Assembly (NCBI RefSeq): GCF_022530855.2
Contig: NZ_CP099567.1
Coordinates: 2,914,001-2,978,000, forward strand
Length of the DNA stretch: 64,000 nucleotides
Source: Candidatus Vondammii sp. HM_W22
GTDB lineage: Bacteria > Pseudomonadota > Gammaproteobacteria > Chromatiales > Chromatiaceae
Direction of reading: 5' to 3'
The notes beneath the pieces are model-generated. The model did no database searches and was not told the DNA's origin. It saw only the letters and a program-made list of their open reading frames with translations. A program made the translations under genes and the position numbers. Positions 9,345 through 18,970 of the stretch are shown here, in pieces. The stretch's first letter is position 1. Each line of letters begins with the position of its first letter.

Positions 9345-9995
9345 ATGAATCAAGACGAACTCAAACGGGTGGCGGCAGAAGCGGCCATCGATTATGTGGA
9401 CGGTGGCATTATTGGCGTAGGTACCGGATCAACAATCAATCACTTCATCGACCTGCTTGCCAAAGTCAAACATAAAATAGACGGCGCCGTCTCCAGCTCC
9501 GAGGCCTCAACAGAGCGCATGCGCACCCATGGCATCCCGATAATAGACCTCAACGCTGCGGGCGAACTGGATCTCTATGTTGACGGAGCGGATGAGTCCA
9601 CCAAAAATCTGCACCTGATCAAGGGCGGCGGGGGCGCATTAACGCGAGAGAAAATCGTTGCCGGGGCCAGCAGAAAATTTGTCTGCATTGCAGATGTCAG
9701 CAAGCTGGTGAGTGTGCTCGGCGAGTTCCCACTGCCGATTGAAGTGATTCCAATGGCACGCAGCCATGTGGCACGGCAGCTCGTCAAATTAGGAGGGACC
9801 CCGGTTTGGCGGGAGAACTTCACTACAGATAATGGCAATATCATCCTTGATGCGCATAATATGCGTATCCTGGAACCCAGAAAGATGGAGCAGGAAATCA
9901 ATAATATCGCAGGTGTGGTTACAACAGGGATCTTCGCCATTCGGCCGGCGGATGTACTTATCCTGGGTACAGAGGAAGGTATTAAAACCCTATAG
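9345..9995 (+). CDS. rpiA: Ribose-5-phosphate isomerase A
   Basis: 216 residues, the usual RpiA length. Motifs: [14 protein letters not shown] (substrate phosphate loop, about residues 24-37), [19 protein letters not shown] (catalytic Asp region) and [14 protein letters not shown] (catalytic Glu in TREK). It interconverts ribose 5-phosphate and ribulose 5-phosphate in the pentose phosphate and Calvin cycles. The Shine-Dalgarno-like AAGGAAC lies 6 bp before the ATG. It is separated from ilvA by the IS block at 6341-9072. Confidence 0.96.
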   Translation: MNQDELKRVAAEAAIDYVDGGIIGVGTGSTINHFIDLLAKVKHKIDGAVSSSEASTERMRTHGIPIIDLNAAGELDLYVDGADESTKNLHLIKGGGGALTREKIVAGASRKFVCIADVSKLVSVLGEFPLPIEVIPMARSHVARQLVKLGGTPVWRENFTTDNGNIILDAHNMRILEPRKMEQEINNIAGVVTTGIFAIRPADVLILGTEEGIKTL

Positions 9996-10103
9996 ATCAC
10001 CTGATCCCACCACAAAGAACTCGAAAACCGTGGACCCTCTCTCTCCAGAGCACTTAATTAAACTACGATTCGTAATATTTTGCTCCGCACCACTGAACAA
10101 AAA

Positions 10104-10127
10104 GAATGGAGCCAAAAGGCTCCATTC
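10104..10127 (-). terminator. Rho-independent terminator of the porin gene
   Basis: A perfect 10-bp stem GAATGGAGCC/GGCTCCATTC with a 4-nt loop. On the minus strand it is followed by TTTTTGTT. It lies 35 bp past the porin stop. Confidence 0.88.
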
Positions 10128-10161
10128 TCTATCCTGTTACCTCAACTACTCCCAGATAAGA

Positions 10162-11181
10162 TCAGAAGTCGTGACGGAGTCCTACACCAAAGCGATCCGA
10201 ACTATTATCGTCGCCAACCTCTGAATTTTCGTATTCAGCAAAAACACTCGTGCGTTTGGAGAAAGCGTGTTGCAGACCCAAGGCCCAGGTTTCAGCATCT
10301 AAATCTTCACCCAGATACTTGCCATAATCAATCGCGCCATATTTTACACGGAGAGTATTACTGCCAAAGTATGCTTCAGCAGCTAAGCCAAAGGCGTCAA
10401 TATCGTCAGAAATGTCGGCAACCGCACTTTTAATGGTCCTCATAACCATACCAGCTTCCCTAGATGCCGATTCATACTGGCCAATGATAGCGAAGTTGCC
10501 GAAGCTGTACTTGGCACCAACACCCCACATTGCACCATCGAAATTATTGTCGTTACTGTCAAACTGTAGATAGGATGCGCCGACACTCAGCGGACCATTG
10601 TTATAGTCCAGCGAGATGTTAGTGCCATCATTAAAATCAGCCCCTAGATCAAGATCAGCATCGCTGCCTTCCGCCTTCTCGTCAGAGATTATCAATGCAA
10701 TTTTTGCACTAAAGCCACCGAAATTAGGACTGACGTAGGCCAGAGTATTACCTACACGAAAAGGACCAATATACTCATCATTTATGCTATTGATTTGAAA
10801 AATATCGGTCTTATCTACAGAACCGTAGTAGGGTGTCCACTGGTGGCCGATAGCAACCGTACCGAACCCACCGGTCAGACCGACATAGGCCAAACGACCG
10901 GCATCCAAACCAGCGGAATCTTCGGAGTCAACTTTCCACTCATATTGAAAGATCGCCGTCAGGCCATTACCAAGATCCTCAGAGCCCTTCACGCCAAAGC
11001 GTGAACTGTTATCCTCAACATCCCAGGATCCACTCTTAACAATGTCACCGTTCGCATCAAGCTCTTTTTCATCGGCATGAACCAGTGCGTTGTTAATACG
11101 ACCGTAAATAGTAGTGTCTGCACTAACAGCCATAGGAGCAGCGATAGCTGCCGCAACGGCAAGAGTAAGAAGTTTTTTCAT
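10162..11181 (-). CDS. Gram-negative trimeric porin (OmpC-like)
   Basis: 339 residues. The N-terminus MKKLLTLAVAAAIAAPMAVS is a Sec signal peptide with likely cleavage after ASA-type VSA. The mature protein begins DTTIYGRINNALVHAD, the first beta strand typical of Porin_4/OmpC-like porins. The chain is built of alternating strands and ends in FGVGLRHDF, with the terminal Phe needed for outer-membrane insertion. Acidic loops are evident. It should form a diffusion pore. It is a single-gene unit with its own terminator. I see no strong Shine-Dalgarno directly before the ATG. Confidence 0.92.
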   Translation of the reverse strand: MKKLLTLAVAAAIAAPMAVSADTTIYGRINNALVHADEKELDANGDIVKSGSWDVEDNSSRFGVKGSEDLGNGLTAIFQYEWKVDSEDSAGLDAGRLAYVGLTGGFGTVAIGHQWTPYYGSVDKTDIFQINSINDEYIGPFRVGNTLAYVSPNFGGFSAKIALIISDEKAEGSDADLDLGADFNDGTNISLDYNNGPLSVGASYLQFDSNDNNFDGAMWGVGAKYSFGNFAIIGQYESASREAGMVMRTIKSAVADISDDIDAFGLAAEAYFGSNTLRVKYGAIDYGKYLGEDLDAETWALGLQHAFSKRTSVFAEYENSEVGDDNSSDRFGVGLRHDF

Positions 11182-11454
11182 TAGTTTTAAAATACCCGCT
11201 ATATAGTTAAGGAGAAGAAATACTGTGCAGATTGAATACTAAACTCAGATAAGCAGTTTTGCAACACGTTGTTTACAAAAAACCACAAAAACCGATTTGT
11301 TGTAAAAATGATACAGACTTCGATAGGGAATTAACTTGAGATAGAGAAAAAATTATGGGGTTGTCCTATAAATAAATGATTTTAGGATAACAAAGTGAGA
11401 AAGAGCAGATATAAGTAGGTACAAACAAAGTCGATTAATCGAGTTATTTGTAAC
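11182..11454. other. Porin upstream region
   Basis: About 270 bp of AT-rich sequence that must hold the porin promoter and 5' leader. No open frame of note, and no recognisable operator that I would defend. Confidence 0.45.
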
Positions 11455-11665
11455 GGGTGCAACAGCACGAATGGCCGTTTCTTTAAGTTGGCGTCAATAA
11501 AACAACCGCTAGATATTACTTTCATCGACTTAGACAGGTTATCTATGATCACAGTGAGTATTTGGAATTGCTGGATGGAGAAATAGAAGCAGACGCAAGT
11601 TATTTTGGTGGTAGGCGCAAAGGGAAAGGAGGTCGAGGTGCGGTCGGTAGAATTCCTGTATTTGG
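11455..11665 (+). pseudogene. IS1595-family transposase, internal fragment
   Basis: After a frame change near 11508, the plus strand reads KTTARYYFHRLRQVIYDHSE, then YLELLDGEIEADASYFGGRR and KGKGGRGAVGRIPVFG. This is the central part of an ISXO2/IS1595 transposase, including the catalytic EIEADASYFGG segment. Only about 60 codons are in one frame. The similarity breaks off just before the tRNA terminator at 11676. It is not the same IS as the one at 40289-41319, judging by sequence. Confidence 0.75.
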
Positions 11666-11675
11666 CGGCAAAGCA

Positions 11676-11699
11676 AAAGGCCCGCCGAAGCGGGCCTTT
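11676..11699 (-). terminator. Rho-independent terminator downstream of tRNA-Gln
   Basis: Stem AAAGGCCCGC/GCGGGCCTTT with a 4-nt loop. On the minus strand it is followed by a T-rich tract. It lies 5 bp beyond the 3' end of the tRNA gene. Confidence 0.88.
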
Positions 11700-11704
11700 C
11701 AGTT

Positions 11705-11778
11705 TGGCTGGGGATAGAGGACTCGAACCTCTACAAACGGAGTCAGAGTCCGTTGTCCTGCCATTAGACGAATCCCCA
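11705..11778 (-). tRNA. tRNA-Gln (anticodon CUG)
   Basis: Minus strand, 74 nt. The acceptor stem begins UGGGGAU and ends AUCCCCA, then GCCA, so the CCA end is encoded. The anticodon stem-loop is ACGGA-CUCUGAC-UCCGU with CUG at the anticodon position, and the T-loop is GUUCGAGUC. The weak U-A first pair is typical of tRNA-Gln. The gene stands alone with its own terminator. Confidence 0.95.
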
Positions 11779-12100
11779 TTTATTCAGGACCGAGGCACCA
11801 AAACCCGAATCCCGGGCGGGGAGCTCTTTGGTTTTGATTAACGCAAGCAGACCACTACCTGATACCCAGATCTCCGTGCCTCAGACAACAGCAGTTCCAT
11901 CCTAGCTCGGATCTCCAGGCCTGCTTAAGGAAATACATGAGGATCTCTGATCAATTCATGAGTCGGTGTCTGACGGCTGAAACCTCCCGATTTATACGTT
12001 AAAAACACTTGGTAACAGCCAGCTATTACAAGTAATTTTCGCCTTAATCCGGAAAATTTCAACTCGTCATCCATCCAATCTGGAATGAATCCAAAGCTCC
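11779..12100. other. Intergenic region between tRNA-Gln and rpsI
   Basis: About 320 bp. It should hold the tRNA promoter (close to 11779) and the 3' end of the rplM-rpsI transcript. I see no gene, repeat or strong terminator hairpin in it. Confidence 0.45.
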
Positions 12101-12493
12101 TTAACGTTTCGAGAACTGAGGACGCTTGCGCGCTTTATGTAGGCCAACCTTCTTACGCTCTACAGCGCGCGCATCACGGGTCAGGAAGCCTGCCTTACGC
12201 ATGGGCGAATGCAATTCGTCGTTGTACTGCACCAGTGCCCGGGCTATCGCATGACGAATAGCACCTGCCTGACCGGTGGTTCCACCGCCCTTCACTGTGA
12301 CGTTGATATCGACACTCTTCAGGACTTCTGCAACCTCTAGAGGCTGACGAACCACCATACGCGCGGTCTCACGACCGAAATACTGGTCAAGCGTTGCGCT
12401 GTTGATAGTAATGTTGCCGCTTCCGGCACTCAGGAATACCCTCGCAGTGGAACTCTTGCGACGGCCTGTAGCGTAAGTTTTGGATTCTGCCAT
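12101..12493 (-). CDS. rpsI: 30S ribosomal protein S9
   Basis: 130 residues, as in E. coli. N-terminal [15 protein letters not shown] and C-terminal [17 protein letters not shown] are diagnostic; the basic tail reaches the P site. It follows rplM by 29 bp in the usual rplM-rpsI operon. Confidence 0.98.
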   Translation of the reverse strand: MAESKTYATGRRKSSTARVFLSAGSGNITINSATLDQYFGRETARMVVRQPLEVAEVLKSVDINVTVKGGGTTGQAGAIRHAIARALVQYNDELHSPMRKAGFLTRDARAVERKKVGLHKARKRPQFSKR

Positions 12494-12522
12494 TATTCTG
12501 TTCCGATACTAGGATCTGCAGT

Positions 12523-12951
12523 TCAGATTTCCAGAGCCTGAGGCTGCTGTGCCTCATGCTGATGCTTGGGCCCTGCATAGACCTTAAGCTTCTTGAACAT
12601 TGCACGCCCAAGAGGGTTTTTGGGCAACATGCCCTTCACTGCACTCTCGATCACACGCTCCGGCGCCTTATCCAGCAGCTTTTCCAAACTGATAGATTTC
12701 AGGTTGCCAATATACCCCGTGTGGTGATAGTACATTTTGTCCTGCATTTTATTACCGGTCACGTGAATCTTTTCGGCATTGACTACAACGATGTAGTCGC
12801 CAGTGTCCACATGAGGGGTATATTCGGACTTATGCTTACCGCGCAAACGACGCGCGATCTCAGTAGAAAGACGGCCCAGGGTCTTTCCTTCAGCGTCAAC
12901 CACGAACCAATCGTGGCGAACCTCAGCGGGTTTTACACTAACAGTCGTCAT
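12523..12951 (-). CDS. rplM: 50S ribosomal protein L13
   Basis: 142 residues from the ATG at 12951, matching the E. coli length; upstream codons of the open frame have no family similarity. Motifs: [46 protein letters not shown] and [20 protein letters not shown]. It binds 23S rRNA early in assembly and heads the rplM-rpsI operon. Its promoter should lie between 12951 and the IS256 remnant that begins near 13100. Confidence 0.98.
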   Translation of the reverse strand: MTTVSVKPAEVRHDWFVVDAEGKTLGRLSTEIARRLRGKHKSEYTPHVDTGDYIVVVNAEKIHVTGNKMQDKMYYHHTGYIGNLKSISLEKLLDKAPERVIESAVKGMLPKNPLGRAMFKKLKVYAGPKHQHEAQQPQALEI

Positions 12952-13099
12952 TTGACCAGCTCCAACAGAAAGTCCCAAGTTAAGGCACTTGAAATAAAGA
13001 GCGCGAATGTTACAGGACACAGATGCTGCTGACAAGCACTCTACGCTAATTTATTGCTGCTAACAAAAAACGCAGAGCTATAGTCGAATCTGTTGTACG

Positions 13100-14116
13100 G
13101 TCTCATCCGGCGTGCCTGATCGGTTTCTACTCTCTCGCCATCCTTGAATCTCCCTCGACTACATCAGCCAGCAGCCTGTATCCCCTCAGTCGTTGCCACT
13201 TCTTTTCTGCTGTCGTCCTCAGCTTCCAGGCCATAGTCAGTGTTGTCTTCCGGCTGTCGCAGTTCTTGGTTTTTGTCGTCCTCAGACGCACTTAGCGAAC
13301 ACCGACTCTATTGGATTCGTCATCCGTATATGCTGCCAATGTGGTACTGGGAAGTCATAAAATGCCAGCATCGACTCCCTATCCTTCTCCAGGCATTCCA
13401 TAGCACCAGGATACTTGCCCTCAAAGCGCCTGACACAGCTATCGTAAGCCTTCAGGGCGGATGCTCTCGGCCATCCAGATTCATGCAGCACCTCTTTGAT
13501 CTTCGGTTGCATCGGTTTGGGGGTACCTTATTTAGCACGTTCGCCGTCTTGTGTACCCAGCATCGCTGCGTTACCGTCTCTGGCCATTTCTTCGCAGCCG
13601 CCTTCCAGAAAATCCAATGCCCCATCAGCAACGGCTAGCAGAGGCGGAATGCTCAGTCCCTAATTTCCCAGCTGCTCAATCACCTCTAGCCAGAAGGCCT
13701 CCGATTCCCGGTAACCATCAACAACCGTAAGCACTTCCTTCCGCCCTGTCTCATCCGAGCCAACAATAACGAGCAGACACAGCCGACCATCCATCCTGGC
13801 GTTAAACCTAATGCCCTGGCTTGAACGGTCACGCACCTTCGGTATTTTGACTGATATCGCCTAGGCCTGTTTGGGTACTGCGTTCAGGCAGGTAGCCATT
13901 GCGTACAATAGTCTGCTTTCCATCTACTCGTTCTGACCTAAACTGCTCCAGCAATTCAGCTAATTCTGCCTCTACAGCATTCATCAGCAGCTTCTGTGCT
14001 CCAGCCTTGAGGAGCTCATTCAATATATCGCCGGATGGCGTATTCAGCTCAATAACACTACTATCACTCATGCGGTGTATCCCTCTGTTGGTTGTTGATC
14101 CGCTAAGATCAATCAA
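13100..14116 (-). pseudogene. IS256-family transposase remnant
   Basis: The minus strand begins with MSDSSVIELNTPSGDILNEL (ATG at 14071) and QTIVRNGYLPERSTQTGLGD, the N-terminus of an IS256 transposase. Much later it reads WQHIRMTNPIESV (the catalytic Glu region) and EKKWQRLRGYRLLADVVEG near 13140-13210. The stretch between is full of stops and frame changes. It is related to, but not the same as, the intact IS256 transposase at 45365. No clear terminal repeats remain. It lies immediately upstream of rplM on one side and of the glcF-like gene on the other. Confidence 0.82.
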
Positions 14117-14378
14117 CAGGGTACACCGCTTCTCTTATTCAGCCCATACACCAGAAATGAGCATAGCTCGGGGGGCGCTTGAATATTAAAATCGCCAAAG
14201 GGAGGATGGAGGAGTACTAAAATTGCTTCCGCAACTCAGTGTTTAATATATTCTAGCTATTCGCGTTTGCTGATCAATGGTTTTTAACGTATCGCCAACT
14301 ACATTCAATTGGGATATACAGCGATGGGCCGCTAGATGCAATTTCTCAACAATACCGCGCAGATGCTTGCAAGAGGGC

Positions 14379-15722
14379 ATGGCAATGCCGCTTCCGAGCA
14401 TGTTGGTCAAAAAAACTGTTAAATCAGTTGCCGCCGGGTACAATCTCCGGTTTCAGCAAAGACCAGCAAGCTCCTCCGTGAACCGGGACCAGATACTTCA
14501 AGAAGCAGACCGCTGTGTGAAATGCGGAATCTGCCTGCCCCACTGCCCAACCTATAACATGACGCGGGACGAAGGGGACTCCCCAAGGGGCCGCATCGCA
14601 CTGATCCAGGCCCTTGTGGCCGGAAAGGTAACCAGCCAGCGCCTGCACGACCACCTGGACCGCTGTCTGACCTGTGTGGCCTGTGAACCTGCCTGCCCAT
14701 CCGGCGTTAAATACGGCAAGCTGATAGACGCCACACGGGCACTCACACACAAACACCCAGGTTTTTTCGAAAAACTGCAACGCTCGCTGATAACACAGCA
14801 GACCTACAAGGGATGGAGCCGTCCATTGCTCCGGATCTATCAGTCGTCCGGAGCACGCCGGATCATACGCACTGTCGGCAGCAAAAAAATCCGCCGTCTG
14901 GATGCCCTGCTGCCGGAGATAGAGGAATCAACACCTTGGAACTACCCTGCCACCGATATCCATAACACCCCCCAGAGGCGCATCGCCCTGTTTACCGGCT
15001 GTATAGCTCGGATCACCGAACATAGCGCAATAGGTGCTGCCATCCGGGTCATGAGACGACTGAAGATAGAGGTCATCATCCCATCAAATCAGGGCTGCTG
15101 CGGTGCTATGCACGCACACACAGGAGCCCCTGCTACAGCAGATACCCTGGCGGAGGTGAATGTCGCTGCATTCAATGCCCTCGATGTCGATGCCACCCTC
15201 TACCTCGCCAGCGGTTGTGGCGCCCAACTGGCGTCCTATGGCGACGATGGACACAATCTGACCGCACCGGTTATGGAGGTCAGCCAGTACATTCTGAACC
15301 TCCCTGAATTTGACAGCCTGCTCCTTCGCCCACTTGCGAAAAGGGTTGCCCTGCATACACCCTGCTCCCTGAAAAATGTACTGAAAGGCGAAGAAGCCCC
15401 CACACTGCTGTTGCGCAGAATCCCGGGGCTCGTGCTGGTACCGCTGCCTGACAGTGGATGTTGCGGTGCAGCGGGAAGCTACCTGCTGGACCAACCGGAG
15501 ATGTCGGACAGATTGCGCGATATAACGCTCAATCAGCTAATCGAAACCAAGCCGGATATACTTGCCACCAGCAACACCGGTTGCGCACTTCACTTGGACT
15601 CGGGTATCCGGCAGGCACACTTACCCATTGAGGTAGTGCATCCCATTCAGCTCATTGAGCGCCAATCGAGGGATGATGGAATTCAGGAAACCTCTGATCA
15701 AACCGGGGAACAGTCTTGTTAA
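14379..15722 (+). CDS. glcF: Glycolate oxidase iron-sulfur subunit-like protein (GlcF family)
   Basis: About 447 residues from the ATG at 14379; the frame is open from 14277 and the true start is uncertain. Two ferredoxin-type clusters lie near the N-terminus: CVKCGICLPHCPTY and CLTCVACEPACPSG. Two CCG domains follow, with TGC...QGCCGAMHAH...SGCG and HTPC...DSGCCGAAGSY...TGC. This is the GlcF/heterodisulfide-reductase-D plan. It would pass electrons from a flavin dehydrogenase (GlcD/E or lactate/glycolate type) to quinones. No glcD or glcE lies beside it; upstream are about 160 bp without a gene and then the IS256 remnant. Partner and exact substrate are therefore unknown. Confidence 0.85.
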   Translation: MAMPLPSMLVKKTVKSVAAGYNLRFQQRPASSSVNRDQILQEADRCVKCGICLPHCPTYNMTRDEGDSPRGRIALIQALVAGKVTSQRLHDHLDRCLTCVACEPACPSGVKYGKLIDATRALTHKHPGFFEKLQRSLITQQTYKGWSRPLLRIYQSSGARRIIRTVGSKKIRRLDALLPEIEESTPWNYPATDIHNTPQRRIALFTGCIARITEHSAIGAAIRVMRRLKIEVIIPSNQGCCGAMHAHTGAPATADTLAEVNVAAFNALDVDATLYLASGCGAQLASYGDDGHNLTAPVMEVSQYILNLPEFDSLLLRPLAKRVALHTPCSLKNVLKGEEAPTLLLRRIPGLVLVPLPDSGCCGAAGSYLLDQPEMSDRLRDITLNQLIETKPDILATSNTGCALHLDSGIRQAHLPIEVVHPIQLIERQSRDDGIQETSDQTGEQSC

Positions 15723-15973
15723 ATATTCTTTGCAGCACCTCCTAGTGCTATATTTACGCTACTAAGCATCAAATGGAGGGGCCTCTTCAGAGTAACTTCG
15801 CCACAACGTTGCGCAGATGTTTACGAGCGGGTCTGGAGATCTATTTCCAAGAGTATGGTTGACAGGGATGCCAGCCTCAAGCGTACAGGAACGTTTCTGA
15901 AATCGTATCCCCCAGGCCCTCCACAGCAGGCTTTTATTGTGAACTTACAATCCAGACAGGTAATCCAACACCC

Positions 15974-16618
15974 ATGACAACTCGACACTACAATGCCACT
16001 GACCACCTCCTGATGGGTGTGGACCAGGCGCTACGCACCCTGTTTGGACGCCCACTGGTTACGGAACGCACAAATCCATCCGATGGTTTGAGTGAGACAG
16101 AGCTCACCGATGAGCAGCAACACCACACAGCCCGCCTCATGCGTATTAACCACACCGGTGAGGTGTGCGCCCAGGCGCTGTATCAGGGACAGGCCCTCAC
16201 CGCCAAGCTACCCAAGGTAAGAGAGAGCATGGAACGGGCAGCACAGGAGGAGAACGATCATCTTGCCTGGTGCGAAAAAAGAATCCACGAGCTGGGCAAT
16301 CGCACCAGTTTTCTCAACCCTTTATGGTATGCCGGCTCCTTTGCTATTGGCGCCGCTGCCGGCCTGGCCGGCGATAAGTGGAGCCTTGGGTTTGTTGCAG
16401 AGACAGAGCACCAAGTCTGTGCTCATCTGGAGGAACACCTGCAACAGGTTTCTCACGCAGACGAAAAAACCCGTTCTATCCTGGAGCAGATGAAAGAGGA
16501 TGAACTCCAGCATGCCACCCTTGCACTGGAGGGGGGTGGCGCAGAACTCCCGGGACCGATCAAACTCGCAATGAAACTATCAGCCAAGAGCATGACCAAG
16601 TCTGTTTATTGGTTATAA
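15974..16618 (+). CDS. coq7: 3-demethoxyubiquinol 3-hydroxylase
   Basis: 214 residues. The di-iron motifs are present: [15 protein letters not shown] (first Glu), [13 protein letters not shown] (ExxH) and, in the second half, [14 protein letters not shown] and [10 protein letters not shown]. These define the Coq7 ferritin-like four-helix fold. It hydroxylates 2-polyprenyl-3-methyl-6-methoxy-benzoquinol late in ubiquinone synthesis, at the inner membrane. It ends in a convergent 13-bp overlap with the OsmC-like gene on the other strand. Confidence 0.96.
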   Translation: MTTRHYNATDHLLMGVDQALRTLFGRPLVTERTNPSDGLSETELTDEQQHHTARLMRINHTGEVCAQALYQGQALTAKLPKVRESMERAAQEENDHLAWCEKRIHELGNRTSFLNPLWYAGSFAIGAAAGLAGDKWSLGFVAETEHQVCAHLEEHLQQVSHADEKTRSILEQMKEDELQHATLALEGGGAELPGPIKLAMKLSAKSMTKSVYWL

Positions 16619-17028
16619 GGCACCAGCTCAAAATCATGGGTGATCTCTGCAACCTTCCCCAGCATCAAAGAGGCAGAGCAGTAGGTTTCGGCACTTAATT
16701 TGACCGCACGCTCAACTGCCTTCTCCGACAAACCGGGGCCGGCAAGAATGAAGTGGATATGTATCCGGGTAAACACTTTTGGATCAGTTTCAGCCCTTTC
16801 CGCCGCCAACTCCACCTCACAACGTGTCACCTGATGGCGCCCTTTACGAAGGATATGTACCACATCAAACTGAGTGCATCCCCCTAGCCCCATTAACAGC
16901 ATCTCCATGGGGCGCGCACCTAGGTTTCGCCCACCGAAGTCCGGTGGGCCATCCATCACCACCGCATGACCGCTGCCGGACTCAGCCACCATAAGGGTGT
17001 CTTCAACCCATTTAATCCTTGCTTTCAT
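16606..17028 (-). CDS. OsmC-family protein
   Basis: 140 residues from the ATG at 17028 ([17 protein letters not shown]); the 23 codons upstream lack similarity. Features: [22 protein letters not shown], with the conserved cysteine of the OsmC fold, then a typical [19 protein letters not shown] segment and a second Cys near residue 118 (TYCSASLML). This is the YhfA-like branch. OsmC/Ohr proteins reduce organic hydroperoxides through two cysteines; for YhfA-like members the substrate is not established. It lies tail-to-tail with coq7. Confidence 0.88.
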   Translation of the reverse strand: MKARIKWVEDTLMVAESGSGHAVVMDGPPDFGGRNLGARPMEMLLMGLGGCTQFDVVHILRKGRHQVTRCEVELAAERAETDPKVFTRIHIHFILAGPGLSEKAVERAVKLSAETYCSASLMLGKVAEITHDFELVPYNQ

Positions 17029-17218
17029 CGGATCCCCGCATGTTTTATTTATGCACCCAGTGATGGAACAACGCACTTGGAAGCCTGGATATCTCATTTA
17101 AACATAAATAAAATCGATGGAATATGTGATCCAGTACCATAGTTCTGATCGACATCCAATAAGTGCTGGTCTAAAATCCCGGTTGGAGTAGTATGTTCTC
17201 GCTCCTTGAAGGGAAAAT

Positions 17219-17878
17219 ATGTTGATGAGTGTAATAAAACCTCCAGAACAAGAACCAGCTTATCTTAAGCCGCTTCTCTCGTTCTGCCATAGACGACGCT
17301 ATCCACAAAAAATCAACATTATTCACCCCGGTGATAAGGCGGATATTCTTTATTATCTGGTAGAGGGTTCTGTCACCGTCCTGATAGAGGATGACGAAGG
17401 GAAAGAGATCATTCTCACCTACCTGAACAAGGGTGACTTTATTGGTGAGATGGGGTTGTTTATCCCCCAGTCCAATCGCAGTGTACTGGTACGCACCCGT
17501 AGTGAATGTATGCTGGCTGAGATCAGCTATTCACGCCTGGAACAGCTGTTTGATGGCGAGCTGCAGCCTTTCAGAAAAGAGATTCTCTATGCGCTTGGCG
17601 GACAACTGACCCAACGGTTACTGGACACCAGCCGCAAAGTGGGACACCTTGCATTTCTTGACGTGACCGGTCGAATCGCAGGCAGCCTACTGGAACTCTG
17701 CAAACAGCCTGATGCCATAACCCACCCCGACGGCATGCAGATCCGCATTACCCGCCAGGAGATAGGGCGTATCGTTGGCTGTTCGCGTGAGATGGCTGGC
17801 CGAGTGCTTAAAAAGCTGGAAGAGCAGGGCCTGGTATACGTAAAAGGCAAAACTATCGTGGCATTTGGCACCCGCTGA
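17219..17878 (+). CDS. crp: cAMP-binding transcriptional regulator, Crp/Vfr type
   Basis: 219 residues. The N-terminal cyclic-nucleotide domain has the phosphate-binding loop [10 protein letters not shown] followed by [10 protein letters not shown] (Arg-Ser), and LLDTSRKVG keeps the Thr-Ser that contacts the adenine. The HTH recognition region is [20 protein letters not shown], nearly identical to E. coli Crp. So DNA specificity is expected to resemble the Crp/Vfr box TGTGA-N6-TCACA. Not FNR-like: the cysteines of FNR are absent. It is transcribed alone. Confidence 0.93.
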   Translation: MLMSVIKPPEQEPAYLKPLLSFCHRRRYPQKINIIHPGDKADILYYLVEGSVTVLIEDDEGKEIILTYLNKGDFIGEMGLFIPQSNRSVLVRTRSECMLAEISYSRLEQLFDGELQPFRKEILYALGGQLTQRLLDTSRKVGHLAFLDVTGRIAGSLLELCKQPDAITHPDGMQIRITRQEIGRIVGCSREMAGRVLKKLEEQGLVYVKGKTIVAFGTR

Positions 17879-17914
17879 TCAGGCTGAGCAAGTTACCAAA
17901 AATCCGAAGATGGG

Positions 17915-18139
17915 TTATTGGAGATGCACTTCTTGCTGAAGATCATCCCCAGTGCCAAACTGCTTGTCCGGACCAGCTGACAACAGCTTATAGCGACCCT
18001 CAGAGGGCTCATAGCGAAACGCCATCCCCCAGCCATCCAACATATCTATCGCTGTAACCCCAAGATCCTGACTCAATCGGTCCAGAGTCACCTGGAATGG
18101 GTCAAAACCGGTGCCAAACTGAATCATCCATACCTTCAC
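17915..18139 (-). CDS. Small hypothetical protein with pseudopilin-like tail
   Basis: 74 residues. The second half, DGWGMAFRYEPSEGRYKLLS then AGPDKQFGTGDDL, resembles the C-terminal calcium-loop end of type II secretion pseudopilins (GspG) and related minor proteins. There is no N-terminal methylation helix here. Its ATG overlaps the stop of the upstream membrane protein by ATGA. This suggests the two were one longer unit or are translated together. Function unknown. Confidence 0.6.
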   Translation of the reverse strand: MKVWMIQFGTGFDPFQVTLDRLSQDLGVTAIDMLDGWGMAFRYEPSEGRYKLLSAGPDKQFGTGDDLQQEVHLQ

Positions 18140-18930
18140 TGATTTTGTGAGGAGATCGAGACGCCGGTGCGTAGAGGAGAGGCCATCTCTGGTTTGATGA
18201 CCGGCGCAACTTTTGCAACAGATATACCTTTATCCACAGAGGCTACCGAATCATCTTCGATCAGTATCGGGACAATAAGCCAAGCACTCACGATAACCAA
18301 CAATACACCAGCCAGAGCCAGCAGTCGGGTACGTTTTGTTGCATCCAGACCACTTATTTTATTTTCTGTACCACTCCCTGCCGAACTTCGTTGTGCATAA
18401 ATCTGTCCAGGGTTTCCGGTATCCTCCACTTTCTGTTCCTGCTTGCTTTCTTCCAATGGCGGCGGCGACTTCAGCACAATAGTCAAATCCGGCGATGCCC
18501 TTACCTCACCATTAGCAGTCACGCCTAGCGATAGAGGTGAGCTGTCATCATCCTCATCCATCTCTGGAAGATCCAGCTCAAGATGTGTAACTTCCTCCGA
18601 TTCCTCTATTGCGTGGTCTGAGGCAGCGAGTTGCTTAGCCAACACCGGCTCAATGGCACATGCCACCCCATGTCTGACAAGTTTCTCCTGCAACTGCTCT
18701 GCCTTTTCCAGCCCCAACTCTTTTCGTATCCGAAAGCGTTCCCCGCCAAGCATACCAAGAGCCTGCTCCAATGGTATCCTAAGCAAACCGCTGAGCGATT
18801 CCGCTACAGTATCCCGGTTAAAACCATCTCTTGGCTTTCCACTGAGTACAATTCCTGAATTTCTGTGCATCCATTGTTCTGCTTTTTCGTTCCGTAAATC
18901 TACTACTAACAGGTTGTTTAGTTCTGCCAA
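18136..18930 (-). CDS. Hypothetical single-pass membrane protein
   Basis: 264 residues, not assigned to a named family. The N-terminal about 105 residues look like a small folded domain (RIPLEQALGMLGGERFRIRK, then QLQEKLVRHGVACAIEP). An acidic, Ser/Pro-rich linker follows (about residues 112-200). A single membrane helix lies near residues 206-226 (LLALAGVLLVIVSAWLIVPI). The tail after it is about 38 residues. The 4-bp overlap with the following pseudopilin-like 74-codon gene suggests a joint envelope role. Topology and function are inference. Confidence 0.72.
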   Translation of the reverse strand: MAELNNLLVVDLRNEKAEQWMHRNSGIVLSGKPRDGFNRDTVAESLSGLLRIPLEQALGMLGGERFRIRKELGLEKAEQLQEKLVRHGVACAIEPVLAKQLAASDHAIEESEEVTHLELDLPEMDEDDDSSPLSLGVTANGEVRASPDLTIVLKSPPPLEESKQEQKVEDTGNPGQIYAQRSSAGSGTENKISGLDATKRTRLLALAGVLLVIVSAWLIVPILIEDDSVASVDKGISVAKVAPVIKPEMASPLRTGVSISSQNQ

Positions 18931-18970
18931 TGGCAGGCAAGTGGCCGGTTTACTCAGCAGCGTTACATGT

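Noticed and set aside
17219-17878. FNR-type oxygen sensor instead of Crp/Vfr
   Set aside because: The N-terminal cysteine cluster of FNR is absent and the cAMP pocket Thr-Ser and Arg-Ser are present.
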